NCBI GenBank assembly: GCA_024291935.2
Contig: CM044306.1
Span: forward strand, 4,536,501 to 4,600,500
Length of the DNA: 64,000 nucleotides
Source: Okapia johnstoni
Lineage: Eukaryota > Chordata > Mammalia > Artiodactyla > Giraffidae
Direction: 5' to 3'
Positions within the stretch are counted from its first letter, which is position 1. Every line of letters starts with the position of its first letter. Positions 31,970 through 43,072 of this stretch are shown here, one piece after another. Under the pieces are notes generated by a model. That model saw only the letters and a program-made list of their open reading frames with translations, was not told the origin of the DNA and made no database searches. Made by a program: the position numbers and the translations under genes.

Positions 31970-32185
31970 AAAAGTGAAACTGTTAGTTGCTCAGTTGTGT
32001 CCGACTCTTTGCGATCCCATGGACTGTAGCCCGCCAGGTTCCTCTGCTCGTGTAATTTTCCAGGCAAGGATACTGGAGTGGGTTGCCATTTCCTTCTCCA
32101 GGGAATCTTCCTGTCCCGGGAATCAAACCCAGGTCTCCTGCATTGCAAGCAGATTCTTTACCCTCTGAGCCACTAGGGAAGCCCT
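31970..32185 (-). repeat. Bov-tA SINE with 10-bp target duplication
   Basis: Antisense full-length copy flanked by agagatctct (31960-31969) and agacatctct (32186-32195), one mismatch. Confidence 0.95.
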
Positions 32186-32195
32186 AGACATCTCT

Positions 32196-32462
32196 GACAT
32201 GTAGGCAATTCAACCTATCAAGCTTAAATTACAACTTGAGCCATTACAAGATCAGACCTTAGGATTCAAATCATGTGAGGGTGTCAGTGTGTGTTAGGTT
32301 GTGAAGTGGAATTTGCAAAAGTGACCACACTTCCATGAAGCTTGACCAAAGCCTGAGCTTTCAGCCATACTCCCTCAGTGTCACGTCTGTTTTCATTATG
32401 AATACTTATGTGTATTCAGGCAGCACACACTTCAACAGAGAGAGGAACTACGGACTAGAAGC
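32196..32462. other. Short repeat-free segment
   Basis: Nothing recognised. Confidence 0.4.
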
Positions 32463-32470
32463 AAAACAGG

Positions 32471-32471
<1 letters not shown>

Positions 32472-32518
<47 letters not shown>
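32472..32518. repeat. (TG)n microsatellite at a SINE 3' end
   Basis: About 23 uninterrupted TG units. The tract lies inside the target duplication of the neighbouring SINE, at the position of its 3' tail. Confidence 0.97.
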
Positions 32519-32520
<2 letters not shown>

Positions 32521-32692
32521 GTCGCTCAGCTGGATCTGATTCCTTGTGACCCCATGGATTTCCGAGGCAAGAATACTGGAGCGAGTTGCCATTCTCTTCT
32601 CCAGGGGATATTCCCGACTCAGGAATTGAACCTGGGTCTCCTGCATTGGCAGTTGGGTTCTTTAACATCTGAGCCACCAGGGAAGCCCAAAT
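32519..32692 (-). repeat. Bov-tA SINE, tail replaced by (TG)n
   Basis: Antisense copy with a deletion between ccccatggatttcc and gaggcaagaatactgg. aaaacaggctg at 32463-32473 and 32693-32703 brackets both SINE and TG tract. Confidence 0.95.
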
Positions 32693-32703
32693 AAAACAGG
32701 CTG

Positions 32704-33028
32704 CTGGGATCAAATAAAACTTGCAGCAAATGAAGCCTGACATGTAGGAATAACCATGGTGTTAAGGCACTACGCAGAACTCCAGCATAAAGGGCAAACC
32801 TCTTACAGGAGTGACTCAGACTCCACCTCTGAGGGCAAAGGGAACCAGGGAAAGCAGAGAACTTCCTGTAAGACCCTCTAGACGCTGGGTCACCCACGCG
32901 TTAGACCGGACGCAAACTCGGGGACCCTGGATCCAGACACCACCCTGGGCCATGTCACAGGATAAACAAATCACATGAGTCTCTTTTCTCAGGGGTTCTT
33001 ATTCCAGCCAAGGCCAGGTGGACTTCAA
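32704..33028. other. Repeat-free segment
   Basis: No repeat or gene recognised. Confidence 0.4.
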
Positions 33029-33330
33029 ACCAGTCCATCCTAAAGGAAATCAACCCTGAATATTCATTGGAAGGACTGATGCTGAAGCTCTAATACTTTG
33101 GCCACCTAAGGTAAAGAGCCAATTTATTGGAAAAGACCCTGATGCTGGGAAAGATTGAAGGCAGGAGGAGAAGGGGGCAGCAGAGGATGAGATGGTTGGA
33201 TGGCATCACTGACTCAGTGGACATGAGTTTGGGCAAACTCCGGGAGACAGTGAAGGACAGGGAAGCGTAGAGTGCTGCAGTCCGTGGGGTCGCAAAGAGT
33301 AGGACATGACTTAGCGACTGAGCAACAACC
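33029..33330 (+). repeat. BovB LINE 3'-end fragment
   Basis: From accagtccatcctaaaggaa to gacttagcgactgagcaac. The frame is broken by a stop where tgaagctctaatac replaces ctgaaactccaatac. Confidence 0.95.
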
Positions 33331-33334
33331 AAGA

Positions 33335-34060
33335 GGCAGGGTGGATCTGCAGACATCTTTACTTGCACTGTAAGCAAACGCCTGTACAAACTCCGGAGCG
33401 TTTCAGTCCCTTTGAACTTGGTTTGGGGCTAGTTTGTCCCTACCTGCTCCAGGCTCCCAGAGTAGGATGGGTTTAACCCCTGGGTCCCTCTTAGCAGTGC
33501 CCCTTACCGTCCCCACCTAGAGATGGACAGTGAGAGGTAGGGAAGGGGAAGAGAAACCATGGTATCACTAGACCCGCCACCCAAGCCTTCAGGCTACAGC
33601 AAACAGATGGCGTAGGCTGGCTGGGGGCTGTGCAGGGCACGGCTGAACTCTGCCAATCTCCGGGAGGGAGCTAAACTTGGCCACCCATGTTCAGAGGGCT
33701 TTATTCCACATGCACCCAACTGGGGCAGGAGGCTGGGGTCTACCAGATGGCTAAAAGGTGGACACAGGAGCTCTGGGATCATCTGTTTATTCACACATTT
33801 AACAAAGAGTGTGTTCTGTGCGGATGTTGGAGACAGAATGTGGACAGAAACCACCCCCCTCCCCAGGCCAGTGGACGAGACCAACATTCACCTAACAGAG
33901 GAATGAATCTGCTGCAGCAAATTGAAAAGAGCCCCTTGGAGGGTTGAGAACCCAGGTAGACCAGCCTCGCTAACACATGAACGTGGCCTGCAAGGGTGGA
34001 GATGAAACCCGAAGAGGCAACTGTTGATAGGCCCTTGACTTGGGTTGAGTTCATCCTTCC
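33335..34060. other. Mostly repeat-free segment
   Basis: At 33776-33850 the text tttattcacacatttaacaa, agagtgtgttctgtgcgg resembles an antisense L2/MIR end, too diverged to call. Otherwise nothing recognised. Confidence 0.4.
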
Positions 34061-34065
34061 AAGCT

Positions 34066-34287
34066 TGTGTGCTGTGCTCAGTCTCTCAGTCGAGTTCGAC
34101 TCTGTGACCCCATGGACTGGAGTCAGCCAGGATCCTCTGTCCATGAGATTCTCCAGGCAAGAATACTGGAGTGGGTTGCCATGCCCTCCTCCAGAGGATC
34201 TTCCCGACCCAGGGATCAAACCTGCATTGCCTGCGTCTCCTGTACTGGCAGGTGGATTCTTTACCACTGAGCCACCTGGGAAGCCCC
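34066..34287 (-). repeat. Bov-tA SINE
   Basis: Antisense full-length copy from gtgctgtgctcagtctctc to gagccacctgggaagccc. Confidence 0.94.
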
Positions 34288-34291
34288 AGAG

Positions 34292-34400
34292 CGTTCCTTC
34301 CTCATCTGTACAATGGGCCTCTCTCCTTGTGACTCCTCGGACGCTTAAATGTGAAACTGCATTTTTAAGGATGTCATTAAATGACAGCTCTGAGTGATAA
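34292..34400 (+). repeat. MIR SINE fragment
   Basis: ccttcctcatctgtacaatg with ggacgcttaaatgtgaaact and tcattaaatgacagctc fits the second half of MIR. The SINE before it probably removed or displaced its first half. Confidence 0.6.
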
Positions 34401-34604
34401 CTTGATTTATCAGGAGGACTGCTTAAAATAAAGTGATCAGGCTTAAGCCCACAGGGTTCTCCCTAAGGACTCCCTCTCCTAGCTAAGCCACAGACAGAGG
34501 CCAGCCTCCTCTCTTCCCCGGCAGACAGGCCTGGGCTCTTCTGATAGACTCTGACCCTTTGCACACCCTGATCTAGCCCGATTCCAGGGAGAGCCTCCTC
34601 TGGT

Positions 34605-34672
34605 GGCCCAGTTGTGCCCCACTCTCTGCGACCCCACGAACTGCAGCCCACCAGGCTCCTCTGTCCTCCACC
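34605..34672 (-). repeat. Bov-tA fragment (BovB-derived end only)
   Basis: About 65 bases: ctctgcgaccccacgaactg, cagcccaccaggctcctctg. Truncated. Confidence 0.75.
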
Positions 34673-36010
34673 ATGGGAGTGGGTCGACTCCTCCCGCTTC
34701 ACAGCTAAGGCTGTGATCCGCGAAGGGGGAGAACCGCTAACCATGCCTGTGATTTCAGTCCTGGGTCTCTTTAAGCAGCCGCTGCCAGCGCTGTGGGGGA
34801 TTCGTGGTGACTCAGCCTTGGCCCCAGAGAAGCTGGAGGCTCTATGGCTCAGCCAGGATGTGGCTCTGAGCCCGCGAGCTGCTGGGAGGAGAGAAAGCTG
34901 TTCCCTGGGGCCTCCTGAAGCTCCCTCCCTTCTGTCTGATGAGCCTGTTGGTTCCCCCACCAGCAGCGGCCACTGAGGTGCGCATCAGCCCAGCTATACC
35001 CCCATCCTCATTGAGGTGCACGCAGAAAGGCGGCTACATCCTCCCAAGGGCGTGGAAGCCAAGTGCATTGCCTGCCTGCCCCCCCGGGGGAATTCAGCCC
35101 GGGGTGGAGAAAGCAGAGGGTGTTCCTGCCTCCTTCTCTCTCCTCTCCTTCCTTGAAGGCAGCTTATCTGAGTGCAGAGAACTCTGCTCGGTCCCTCCTT
35201 GATGAGAACATGGGCACAGCCAAGGAACCAGGAAGCCTCGTATCCACCCAGTGGCCCCACAAAGCCCAGGAGCCCCACGTAGTTCGCAACTGGCCTATTG
35301 CCACTCGTTTCCAAGCAACATGACACAAAATCCACTGGAACGGGATCCCCGAGCCAGCAAACTGGAAGGCGCTGGGACCACTCTCACTCACACCCAGCGC
35401 ATCACAGCGAGTGGGGGGCTCAGGCATAAGCAGCGAGCAGACGCGGAGTCCTGCCCAGAGCCCAGGACCCCGGGAGCTCCTTTCAGGGCTGGAGAAGGAA
35501 TGGAGGTTCAGTCTCTTGCAGGCAAAAGACAAGGTCACCCAGATCACCCGCAATGCTCTACAGGCCCACCCTCCCCGTCTGGATCCTGCCTGCACATGGC
35601 TTAGGGGTCTTCTGGGTACCCACTCCCAGCCCGGCCAGCCTCAAGAGCCAGGACAAGGCTGCCTGAGCCCTTCCTGCCGACAGACAACCCGCCTCCTCCA
35701 GTTCAGACCTCCCCTTCTTAGCATCCTCCTTAAGACATTTGGGCAAAGACTTAGCAATTGTTACTCGATTCCCTTAAAAGAAAAAAGAAAAAGTCCCTTC
35801 CCTTGTTCCCCCCTAAGACCACGTTCTAATTATGTTTGAAACAATGTCACCTCAAGGGTAAGTGAATGAGGTGTACCTCCCTGGGCACTCAAGTCTGCAG
35901 GCAGATACAGTCTGAAATCTTGGGGAAAGTTCAGGAAGGGGGCCTTGCATTGAAGACGAAAATCCACTCAACACAAAAAAGGGTGGGTTTTCCTGTATGT
36001 CAACCAGGAC
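34673..36010. other. Repeat-free segment, moderately GC-rich
   Basis: About 1.3 kb. Frames of up to 165 codons on both strands overlap each other and match nothing I know. A donor-like caagg/gtaagtg occurs at 35857 without an obvious exon before it. Confidence 0.4.
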
Positions 36011-36136
36011 TTAGTCAGAATACTGCAACGGGTTGCCGTTCCCTCCTCCAGGGGGTCTTCCCAACCCGGTGATCAAAGCTGGGTCTCCTGCATTAGCAGG
36101 TGGATTCTTCACCGTTTGAGCCACCAGGGAAGCCCA
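36011..36136 (-). repeat. Bov-tA SINE, head half
   Basis: Antisense, from cagaatactgcaacgggttg to accagggaagccc. The BovB-derived end is missing. Confidence 0.88.
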
Positions 36137-36489
36137 CTTTCATTTTCAAGCCTGACTTCAGAAACATATCTACAGGTTCATCCTCCCTAAAGAAAGAATA
36201 CACACAGACACTATCAGAGGGAAAAAAAGAAGGAAGCAAGCATCCGTTTTGCTCCACTGAAGTGGGGTCCTTTTTTCTACTTCAAAGTAAAAGCTCCATC
36301 ATACAAGAAACAAAAGTGAGTTGAGTTCCAAGGGTCAAGCAAAGCAATGGACACAACCGTCCAAGGAGCCTGTATGTGGAAGGTGTGACCTGTGTCTGCC
36401 CAGCTCCCCTGAGAGGCTTATGGAACACCGGCCAAGATGGGGAACCCAGCTCTGTGTGGGGAGCTGCCCACACCTCCCTTGTTAAAAAG

Positions 36490-36600
36490 CTCTTTTTATT
36501 CAAGGACAGTTGATTGACAATGTTGTGTTAATCTCTGCTATACAGCAAAATGACTCAATTGTACCTATCTATACACATTTTCCTTCTTTCTCTTTTCATT
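36490..36600 (-). repeat. L1 3' UTR fragment
   Basis: Antisense ctttttattcaaggacagtt, gacaatgttgtgttaatctc, tatacagcaaaatgactc. A second L1 end of the same kind follows directly. Confidence 0.85.
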
Positions 36601-36602
36601 TA

Positions 36603-36995
36603 TTTTTACAGTGAAGTATAGTTGACTTACAACGTTGTACCAATTCTGGTGACTCAGAGAGTAAAGAATCCGCCTGCGATGCGAGAGACCTGGGTTCCAT
36701 CCCTGGGTTGGGAAGATCCCCTGGAGAAGGGAATGGACACCCACTCCAGTATTCTTGCCTGGAGTAGTCCATGGACAGAGGAGCCTGGTGGGCTACAGTC
36801 CTTGGGGTCACAAAGAGATGGACGTGACTGAGTGACAAACACACACCACCACCCCACCACCCATCCCTGCCGCACAGCCAAGTGGCTCAGTTACACACAG
36901 AGACAGTCTTTTGGCCACACTCTTTTTCCATTCTGTTTTACCCCAGAATACTGCATATCGTGCCCTCTGCTACATAGCAGGACCTTGTTGTTGCC
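36603..36995 (-). repeat. L1 3' UTR fragment, split by Bov-tA
   Basis: tttttacagtgaagtatagt, tgacttacaacgttgtac, then after the SINE ggctcagttacacacagaga, ttttaccccagaatactgca and tacatagcaggaccttgttg. Confidence 0.85.
36643..36845 (+). repeat. Bov-tA SINE inside L1
   Basis: Sense copy whose first bases are replaced (attctggtgactcagaga), complete afterwards to gactgagtgacaaacac. Confidence 0.92.
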
Positions 36996-37590
36996 CTCTG
37001 CAGTGGTCTTTCGCACCTCACGCACCACCCAAACCAGCCCTAAATGGAACCCAATATCAGAAGCCCACCAGCCTCTCACAGCCTGCTTCAACACTCACAT
37101 AGTAGGTGTTCAGGAAACTTTGCAGAATTTCCCTAAACCTGCTGCAAATAAAAAAAAGCCACGTCCCCCTAAACCGGGAGGCCTCGGCCCTCAGGAGGCA
37201 TATTAACTTTTTCATGCTCTCTAGACCCCACACGTATCACTCGAGATTAATGAGAACCATGTCCCCAACACCCCCAGAGTCAGCCTACTGGAATGGAAAC
37301 AGGAATGAGCGAGGAACAGCCTCAGAAGGTCAGAAACTCCCCAAATAATGGTGAAACAAACAAACAGAAAGCAGAAACGGGGTCCTTCTGTCTGGCGGCT
37401 GACACGGAGAGAAGCGAGGTTCTCCTTGTTACAGAGCAAACTGTGATCTGAGTTTGGAGCTTTTCAAACTGAAAGCCAGCAAACGCATCTAATTAAATGA
37501 TACAGTAAAGCCCTGTGCACTTTCTAGAAGTTGCCAGAACTCTAGAACAGCGCCGAGTTGATGTGGAAGGGAGAATGTACTGTTTTTTTT
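36996..37590. other. Repeat-free segment
   Basis: No repeat recognised except a MIR/L2-like end acatagtaggtgttcagg at 37097-37114. Confidence 0.4.
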
Positions 37591-37594
37591 TTTT

Positions 37595-37790
37595 CAAATC
37601 CCAGATTTTATTAACAGTGACCCATTACTGTCCACATGCTAAATGCCACACCCAACAGGGTGATTTACGGTTACCAGCGCATCCAATCCTCTTACAGTCC
37701 TCACTTAACGACCCCTGTCATCCCTGTTCTGCAGATGGAAAAACCGAGAGCTTGCAGCGAGGTGAGGGCAGAGAGAAGATTTAAAGGGCC
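37595..37790 (-). repeat. MIR SINE
   Basis: Antisense MIR: ttaacagtgacccattactg, accagcgcatccaatcctc, catccctgttctgcagatgg, aaaaaccgagagcttgcag. Confidence 0.72.
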
Positions 37791-37805
37791 AGCTGACTCG
37801 AAGCC

Positions 37806-38325
37806 CACGGCCCTAACGTTACACAGACTCTGATCCAAAGTGAGGGCTCTGCCGCACAATGTGTGGAGACCGGGTGGCCGACAAGGAATTGGCTCCAGGA
37901 CTTGTCACATTTCCGACCCAGAGGATGGAAGGGCCGTAGCACTTGGCAGGATCACGGAGGGGGGGTGGAGGTGGGGGGCTGTCCAGGAGGGTCCCTCCCC
38001 ACACAGCCACCCCAGACCCCAGCAGCTCCAGACTCTGAAGCTCCCGTGGCCTCTGCGCAGCCTGGCAGAGAGGGAGGCCCGATGGTGCCCATGAACATCA
38101 AAATGACCTCCCCTAGGGGGCAGCGGGCAGTCTCCGTGGCAGCAGGGCACTGATGGGGAGATCAAAGGCTCAGGTTAAGACTTGAGGACCCAGTTAAGCC
38201 TGCCCCAGACGCCCCCAGCAACCGCCCTGTCGTCCTTTGTAGGAGTCCTCACCCTGAGCAGAAGACAAGAGTGAATTCTGGAATCTTGCGTACATCGTGA
38301 TAGGTACAAGAAGCCGGACGCAAAA
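37806..38325. other. Repeat-free segment with G-rich tract
   Basis: G runs at 37957-37978 (gagggggggtggaggtgggg) could form a quadruplex. No gene or repeat seen. Confidence 0.4.
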
Positions 38326-38329
38326 GGCC

Positions 38330-38625
38330 ACATAGCATGTGACTGTTTACACGCAATATCCAGACTTGGCAAATCCTGAGAGACAGAAAGTAGATTCATG
38401 GCTGCCAGGGTCCACGAGGAAGGAGGGCAGGAGGGAGGGGGCGTGACTGCTAACGGGTGCGGGGCTTCCTTCTGCAGTCCTTCTGGAAGCTTCTGGAACT
38501 GGACAGTGGTGAACGCCACATGACATGGTGAATGTCCTTAATGCCACTGACCCGTACACTTTACAATGATCACAAGGGTGCATTTGATGTTATAAGTCTT
38601 CTGCCATCGTTATGCGGGGCAAAAA
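38330..38625 (+). repeat. Old L1 (L1M-type) 3' end
   Basis: agtagattcatggctgccag, gcttctggaactggacagtg, ccgtacactttacaatgatc and ggtgcatttgatgttataag are the old L1 3' end order. Confidence 0.7.
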
Positions 38626-38850
38626 AGGTGAATCTCTCAAGAATTGCTAGACTGATTTAATCAAGTGTAAGACCAAAGCAAAGAGCCAGGTCTGAGGCCC
38701 TCTGAGGTTTAGAACTGGACGTTCCCCTAAGACCCTCCAGTTTATGAAGTCGGTGTTTAGAGAGAGGGTGGAGTGGGCAGGGAGGGAAGGAAGAGGCAGG
38801 GAAGGCGGCCAGGCCCCCGAGCCAGCACGCTGACCGGCTGTGTGCTGCAG
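38626..38850. other. Short repeat-free segment
   Basis: Nothing recognised. It leads into a minisatellite. Confidence 0.4.
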
Positions 38851-38969
38851 CCCGGGGTGCGGGCAGCACCCCCCAGGCTTGGGCAGCCCCCCAGCTCCCC
38901 CACAGGCTCGGGCAGCCCCCCAGCCCACTGCAGGCTCGGGCAGCCCCCCCCCCAGGCTCGGGCAGCCCC
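38851..38969. repeat. GC-rich minisatellite, four to five copies
   Basis: Copies of caggctcgggcagcccccc start at 38874 (with one T), 38903, 38931 and 38953. Unit lengths are 29, 28, 22 and 17+ bases, and a degenerate copy precedes them at 38851. The spacer carries variable C runs. Confidence 0.92.
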
Positions 38970-39724
38970 TAGACCCCACGGACCCCCACCACCGCCTCCA
39001 CCTGGCAGGCACTGCCGCGACCTTCTTGGGGCCAGGAGCCCAGTGTCCTTGGTCCACATCACAGACTCAACACCAGTTTATCTGCACTGGGCAAACAAGG
39101 CAGCGGCAAGTGGCGGAACTCTGACAACATTTAATGACTCGGGGGGTGGGGGCGGCTTTGCAGGATGCAGGAAGGCAGGCAGAAAACTCCAGGGGAAATT
39201 CCGTGGGGGGGGAGATAAAAGGGGACCGTAAAGCAATCTTGACAGGTTAACAGACAGGTAATATTCCAACGGTGTTGACTTAACCAGGCTAGCGCCGCAT
39301 GTGGCCCCGATCAAGCCAGGCGCAAGAGCCTCAGCAGCTGAGGGCTTCACGGAAACAAAGATCCAGTCAGAGAAAACCAAACAACAGCCAGTCAGTGGCT
39401 GGCAGCTGGGCCCGCCTCTCCCCCAGCTCGGAAGCCACCCGGAGATGCTTCCTGGAGACCGATCCAGAGAGAGAGCCTCCAACAGGATGGACGTGGTGCG
39501 GGAGCTGACACCTGGGAACGGCTTCTTGGAAAGGCTGGGGCACAGACAAGGGGGGAAATGCCACACACACCACCCCGCCCCCCCAGGTCAAGCACGCCAG
39601 TTCTGCGACTCCTAGTCCTAGAAAGACAGACTTGTTGGTCCCACCAGCGCTCCCAGGGCTCCTGGTTCAGGATATAGAGACAGCAAAGAGATTCACGCCA
39701 TCGCCAAAATCGAAATTGATCCAC
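38970..39724. other. Repeat-free GC-rich segment
   Basis: No repeat recognised. G-rich strings at 39139-39155 and 39205-39213. Frames on both strands (up to 162 codons) show no known domain. Confidence 0.4.
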
Positions 39725-39851
39725 CTAGACTCAAATATTGGTTCTGCCACCTCCTACCTGTAACACTCAGGGTGAGTTCCTGAAACTGTCCAGGCCTCCA
39801 CTTCCTCATCTGTAAAACGGGACCATAATTCTCACAAGGTGGTTTAACCCA
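39725..39851 (+). repeat. MIR SINE fragment
   Basis: ggttctgccacctcctacct, cactcagggtgagttcctga, cacttcctcatctgtaaaac and aattctcacaaggtggtt; cut at its 3' end by a Bov-tA. Confidence 0.82.
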
Positions 39852-40064
39852 TGGGTGGTTGTTCTTTTAGTCTGTAAGTCATGTCTGATTCTGTGTGACT
39901 CTGTGGACGGTAGCCTGCCAGGCTCCTCTGCCCATGGGATTTCCCAGGCAAGAATACTGGAGTGGGTAGTCATTTTCTTCTCCAGGGGATCATCCCCACT
40001 CAGGGATTGAACCCATGTCTCCTGCCTTGGCAGGCAGATTCTTTACTGTCTGAGCCCCCAGGGA
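39852..40064 (-). repeat. Bov-tA SINE
   Basis: Antisense full-length copy. aacccatgg before and aacccaag after give a possible 6-bp duplication (39846-39851, 40065-40070). Confidence 0.93.
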
Positions 40065-40135
40065 AACCCAAGAAATGGATTACTTATGATTAATTGTGCA
40101 TTCATGTAATTAGTATAAATATCAACGCTATTGAG

Positions 40136-40240
40136 ATTTCCCTGGCAGTCCTGTGGTTAAGATTCTATGCTTACAAGGGGGTGCGGATTTGATCCCTGGT
40201 TGGGGAACTAAGATCCCACAAGCTGCGTGGTACAGTGGGG
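40136..40240 (+). repeat. CHR-type SINE
   Basis: gatttccctggcagtcctg, ggatttgatccctggttgg, aactaagatcccacaagc; short, no clear A tail. Confidence 0.88.
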
Positions 40241-40245
40241 GGGAA

Positions 40246-40290
40246 AAAACATTGTAAATCAACTGCACTTCAATAAATGTTTTTTAAAAA
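40246..40290 (+). repeat. L1 terminal fragment
   Basis: attgtaaatcaactgcactt followed by caataaatg is the very end of the artiodactyl L1 3' UTR. Confidence 0.75.
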
Positions 40291-40563
40291 GTTTAAATCA
40301 ATACTATTGAATATATACTTAAATAATGAGTAGGAATAAATAAATAACACGAGGGTTGAGGGGAGCACACTGCCTGGGTGATGGTAGGTACTCAAAGACA
40401 TTTTAGTTGCCTTTCACAACTGTCTCTCCCACCCACCTGCCCAGATTCAGAATGGGATCTTCTGAATACAGACGAGCAACTTACAGACTTGAAGGTGCTT
40501 GATTTTTCAAAAGGTATGAAAGGTTCTATCCCCACCCATGCTCCCAAAGAACGGGGAGAAGAC

Positions 40564-40865
40564 GGGCTTCCCCGGTGGCTTAGTAGTGAAGAGTCCGCCT
40601 GCCGATGCAGGAGACAAGGGTTTGACCCCTGGTCTGAGAAGATCCCTCATACCTTGGAGCAGCTAAGCCCATGCACCCCACAACCCCTGAGCCCACGCTC
40701 CAGAGCCAAAGAGCTGCAGCTACTGAAGCCCATGGGCCCTACAGCTCCAGACTCTGCAACAAGAGATGCCACCGCGACGAGACGCCCGAGACACCCGCAG
40801 CTGGAGAGGAGCCCTGTTCACTGCGAGCAGAGAAAGCCCCCGCTCTCTGAGACCTTGGCAGACAC
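40564..40865 (+). repeat. CHR-2-type SINE, long form
   Basis: cgggcttccccggtggctta, gggtttgacccctggtctg, then the long body (gagcagctaagcccatgc, ctgcaacaagagatgccacc) to about 40865. Confidence 0.9.
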
Positions 40866-41275
40866 ACTCAGCAACCTGATATAGTTCCATGTGCCTGAAT
40901 TTCTCAAAGAAAGTAAAAGTTCTCCAAGTCACTGAACCAGCACATAAGGGGTGCCAAGATGCTGACTTCATTTCCTTCAGGGTTCCCTGGCCTCCGTTAC
41001 AGGACACTATTTTGAGGTTGGATTATATATTTTTGGGTTATTTGGAAAATCATTGTGGCTTTAAATAATAAAATTCTGAGTGACATCTGTCAGCCCCGGT
41101 GACCATGAGTCTGCTAAAAGGCGTTTTCTTTTCTTTTTCATTTCTGAAAAGTGCAATGAAGTAAGTGTTACCCAGAAAGGCTTGTAAGAGTCTCCAGGGT
41201 TGTGTATTAAACCCTCTCTTGAAACGGGTCCCAAGGCGTGTCCTGGAGACCTAGCAACAGACGCGAGGGAGACAG
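40866..41275. other. Repeat-free segment
   Basis: No repeat recognised. Confidence 0.4.
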
Positions 41276-41352
41276 TGGAGGAGAGGGGAGCCTGGCGAGC
41301 CGCAGTCCATAGGGCTGTGGAGCGTCGGATGCAACGTAGCGACTGAACAACA
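41276..41352 (+). repeat. BovB terminal fragment
   Basis: agcctggcgagccgcagtcc, atagggctgtggagcgtcgg, acgtagcgactgaacaac match the last 75 bases of BovB. Confidence 0.75.
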
Positions 41353-41705
41353 AGGACAAGGAGACGGATAAATGGGTGTAAGGAGAGGAGCACACACTCT
41401 GTTACAAAGATCACGGTCCCGACAGGGGTCAGGAGTTTCATTCAAACCACTGGGAAATACGTTTTTAAAAGTTTCTGGGCTTTGAACCGTCTTTCTTCAT
41501 AAAGACCTCTGTGATATAAGGAGGGTGGGGTTATTCTCCACATGTGGCCAAAAAGAAAATCGTGCAAAGAGTTGATGAAGACCACCCCGCCGCCCCCTGC
41601 AGAGTCTCAGCACGAGTAACAGAAAAGCCGGGGACAGTACCCCAGCTCACTCATCCGCCCCGGTACACGTGATTTCCTGTAATGGTGTTTAGAGGCTTGC
41701 TACTG
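41353..41705. other. Repeat-free segment
   Basis: Nothing recognised. Confidence 0.4.
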
Positions 41706-42170
41706 TTGTTCAGTCGCTAAGTCGTGTCCGACTCTTCGCAGCCCCATAGGGTGCAGTGCTTCAGGCTCCTCTGTCCTTCACCATCTCCTGGAGTCTGCTC
41801 AAACTCATGTCCACTGAGTCCATGATGCCATCTAATCATCTCATCCTCTACCCTCCCCTTCTTCTTTTGCCTTCCATTCTTCCCAGCATCAGGGTTTTTT
41901 CCAACGAGTTGGCTCTTCACATCAGGTGGCCAAGGTATTGGAGCTTCAGCTTCAGCAACAGTCTTTCCAATGAATATTCAGGGTTGATTTCCTTTAGGAT
42001 GGACTGGTTGGATCTCCTTGCAGTCCAAGGGACTCTCAAGAGTCTTCTCCAACACCACAGATCGAAAGCACCAGTTCTTCGGCACTCAGTTTTATGGTCC
42101 AACTCTCACATCTGAACATGACTATTGGAAAAACCATAGCTTTGACTAGACGGACCTTTGTCAGCAAAGT
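41706..42170 (-). repeat. BovB LINE 3'-end fragment
   Basis: Antisense copy of about 465 bases from ttgttcagtcgctaagtcgt to tttgactagacggacctttg. It retains part of the RT C-terminal coding region with breaks. Confidence 0.95.
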
Positions 42171-42590
42171 GATTTAGAGCCTTATATCTCTCCAAAAATA
42201 TATCTCCCACGTCCCATCCAAAGCCTGCAGACAGTCCTAACTGAAGGGACCAGGAAGTGATCCCACATCCCATCAGCCTTGCCAGCAGCTAATGCCTAAA
42301 CCGCGTCACCGTGTGTGGCCTTTACACCCAGGAAAACACTTCTAATCACATTTCTGGAAATCGACGAGAAGTAGCTTGCCAAAAGAGGGAAGGATCAGAC
42401 CACACCTCAAAGCTCCCTGTGCAAGCAGCACCAGAAACCAGAAATAGCGAAACCACACCGGGAAATGCCCCGACAGTACACCAGCCATCTGATCTGGAAC
42501 ATAGTAGGTGCTCAATACATGTGAAATTAGGAAGACTCTGGGTCCACAATCACCTGCATTTAAAGCTCTATGTTCAGGGGTTGGGAAAGA
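42171..42590. other. Mostly repeat-free segment
   Basis: A MIR/L2 end, gaacatagtaggtgctcaat, lies at 42497-42516. The rest is unassigned. Confidence 0.45.
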
Positions 42591-42826
42591 ATTAAACTGG
42601 GAGTATGGGATTAACAGATGCACAAAACCACGCATATAAAATAGGTCAACAAAAAGGTTTACTGTATAGCACAGGGAACTATATACAATATTTTGTAATA
42701 AACTATAATGGAAAAGAACTGAAAACAAAGAATATGTGTGTGTGTGTACGTAACTGAACCATTTTACTGTGTACATGAAACCAACACTATTGTAAATCAA
42801 CTATACTTCAATAAAAAAAAAAAATT
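42591..42826 (+). repeat. L1 3' end
   Basis: ttactgtatagcacagggaa, ctataatggaaaagaactg, an internal TG tract and gtaaatcaactatacttcaa with an A tail. Confidence 0.92.
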
Positions 42827-42855
42827 CTATGCTCCAAATGAGATCTATTCTATTG

Positions 42856-43072
42856 TCGTAGTTCAGTTGCTCAGTCCTGTCTGACTCTTTGCAACCCCAT
42901 GGACCACAGCACGCCAGGCTTCCCTGTCCTTCACTGTCTCCCGGAGTTTATTCACTCGTGTCCATTGAATTGATGATGCCATCCAACCATCTCATCCTCA
43001 GTCATTCCCTTCTCCTCTTGCCCTCAATCTTTCCCAGCATCAGGGTCTTTTCCAACAAGTCAGCTCTTCATA
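42856..43072 (-). repeat. BovB LINE 3'-end fragment
   Basis: Antisense from cgtagttcagttgctcagtc to ccaacaagtcagctcttca. Confidence 0.94.

Noticed and set aside
38874..38969. Direct repeats considered as a CRISPR-like array
   Set aside because: Spacers are absent or are degenerate parts of the same unit; this is a minisatellite in a mammalian genome.
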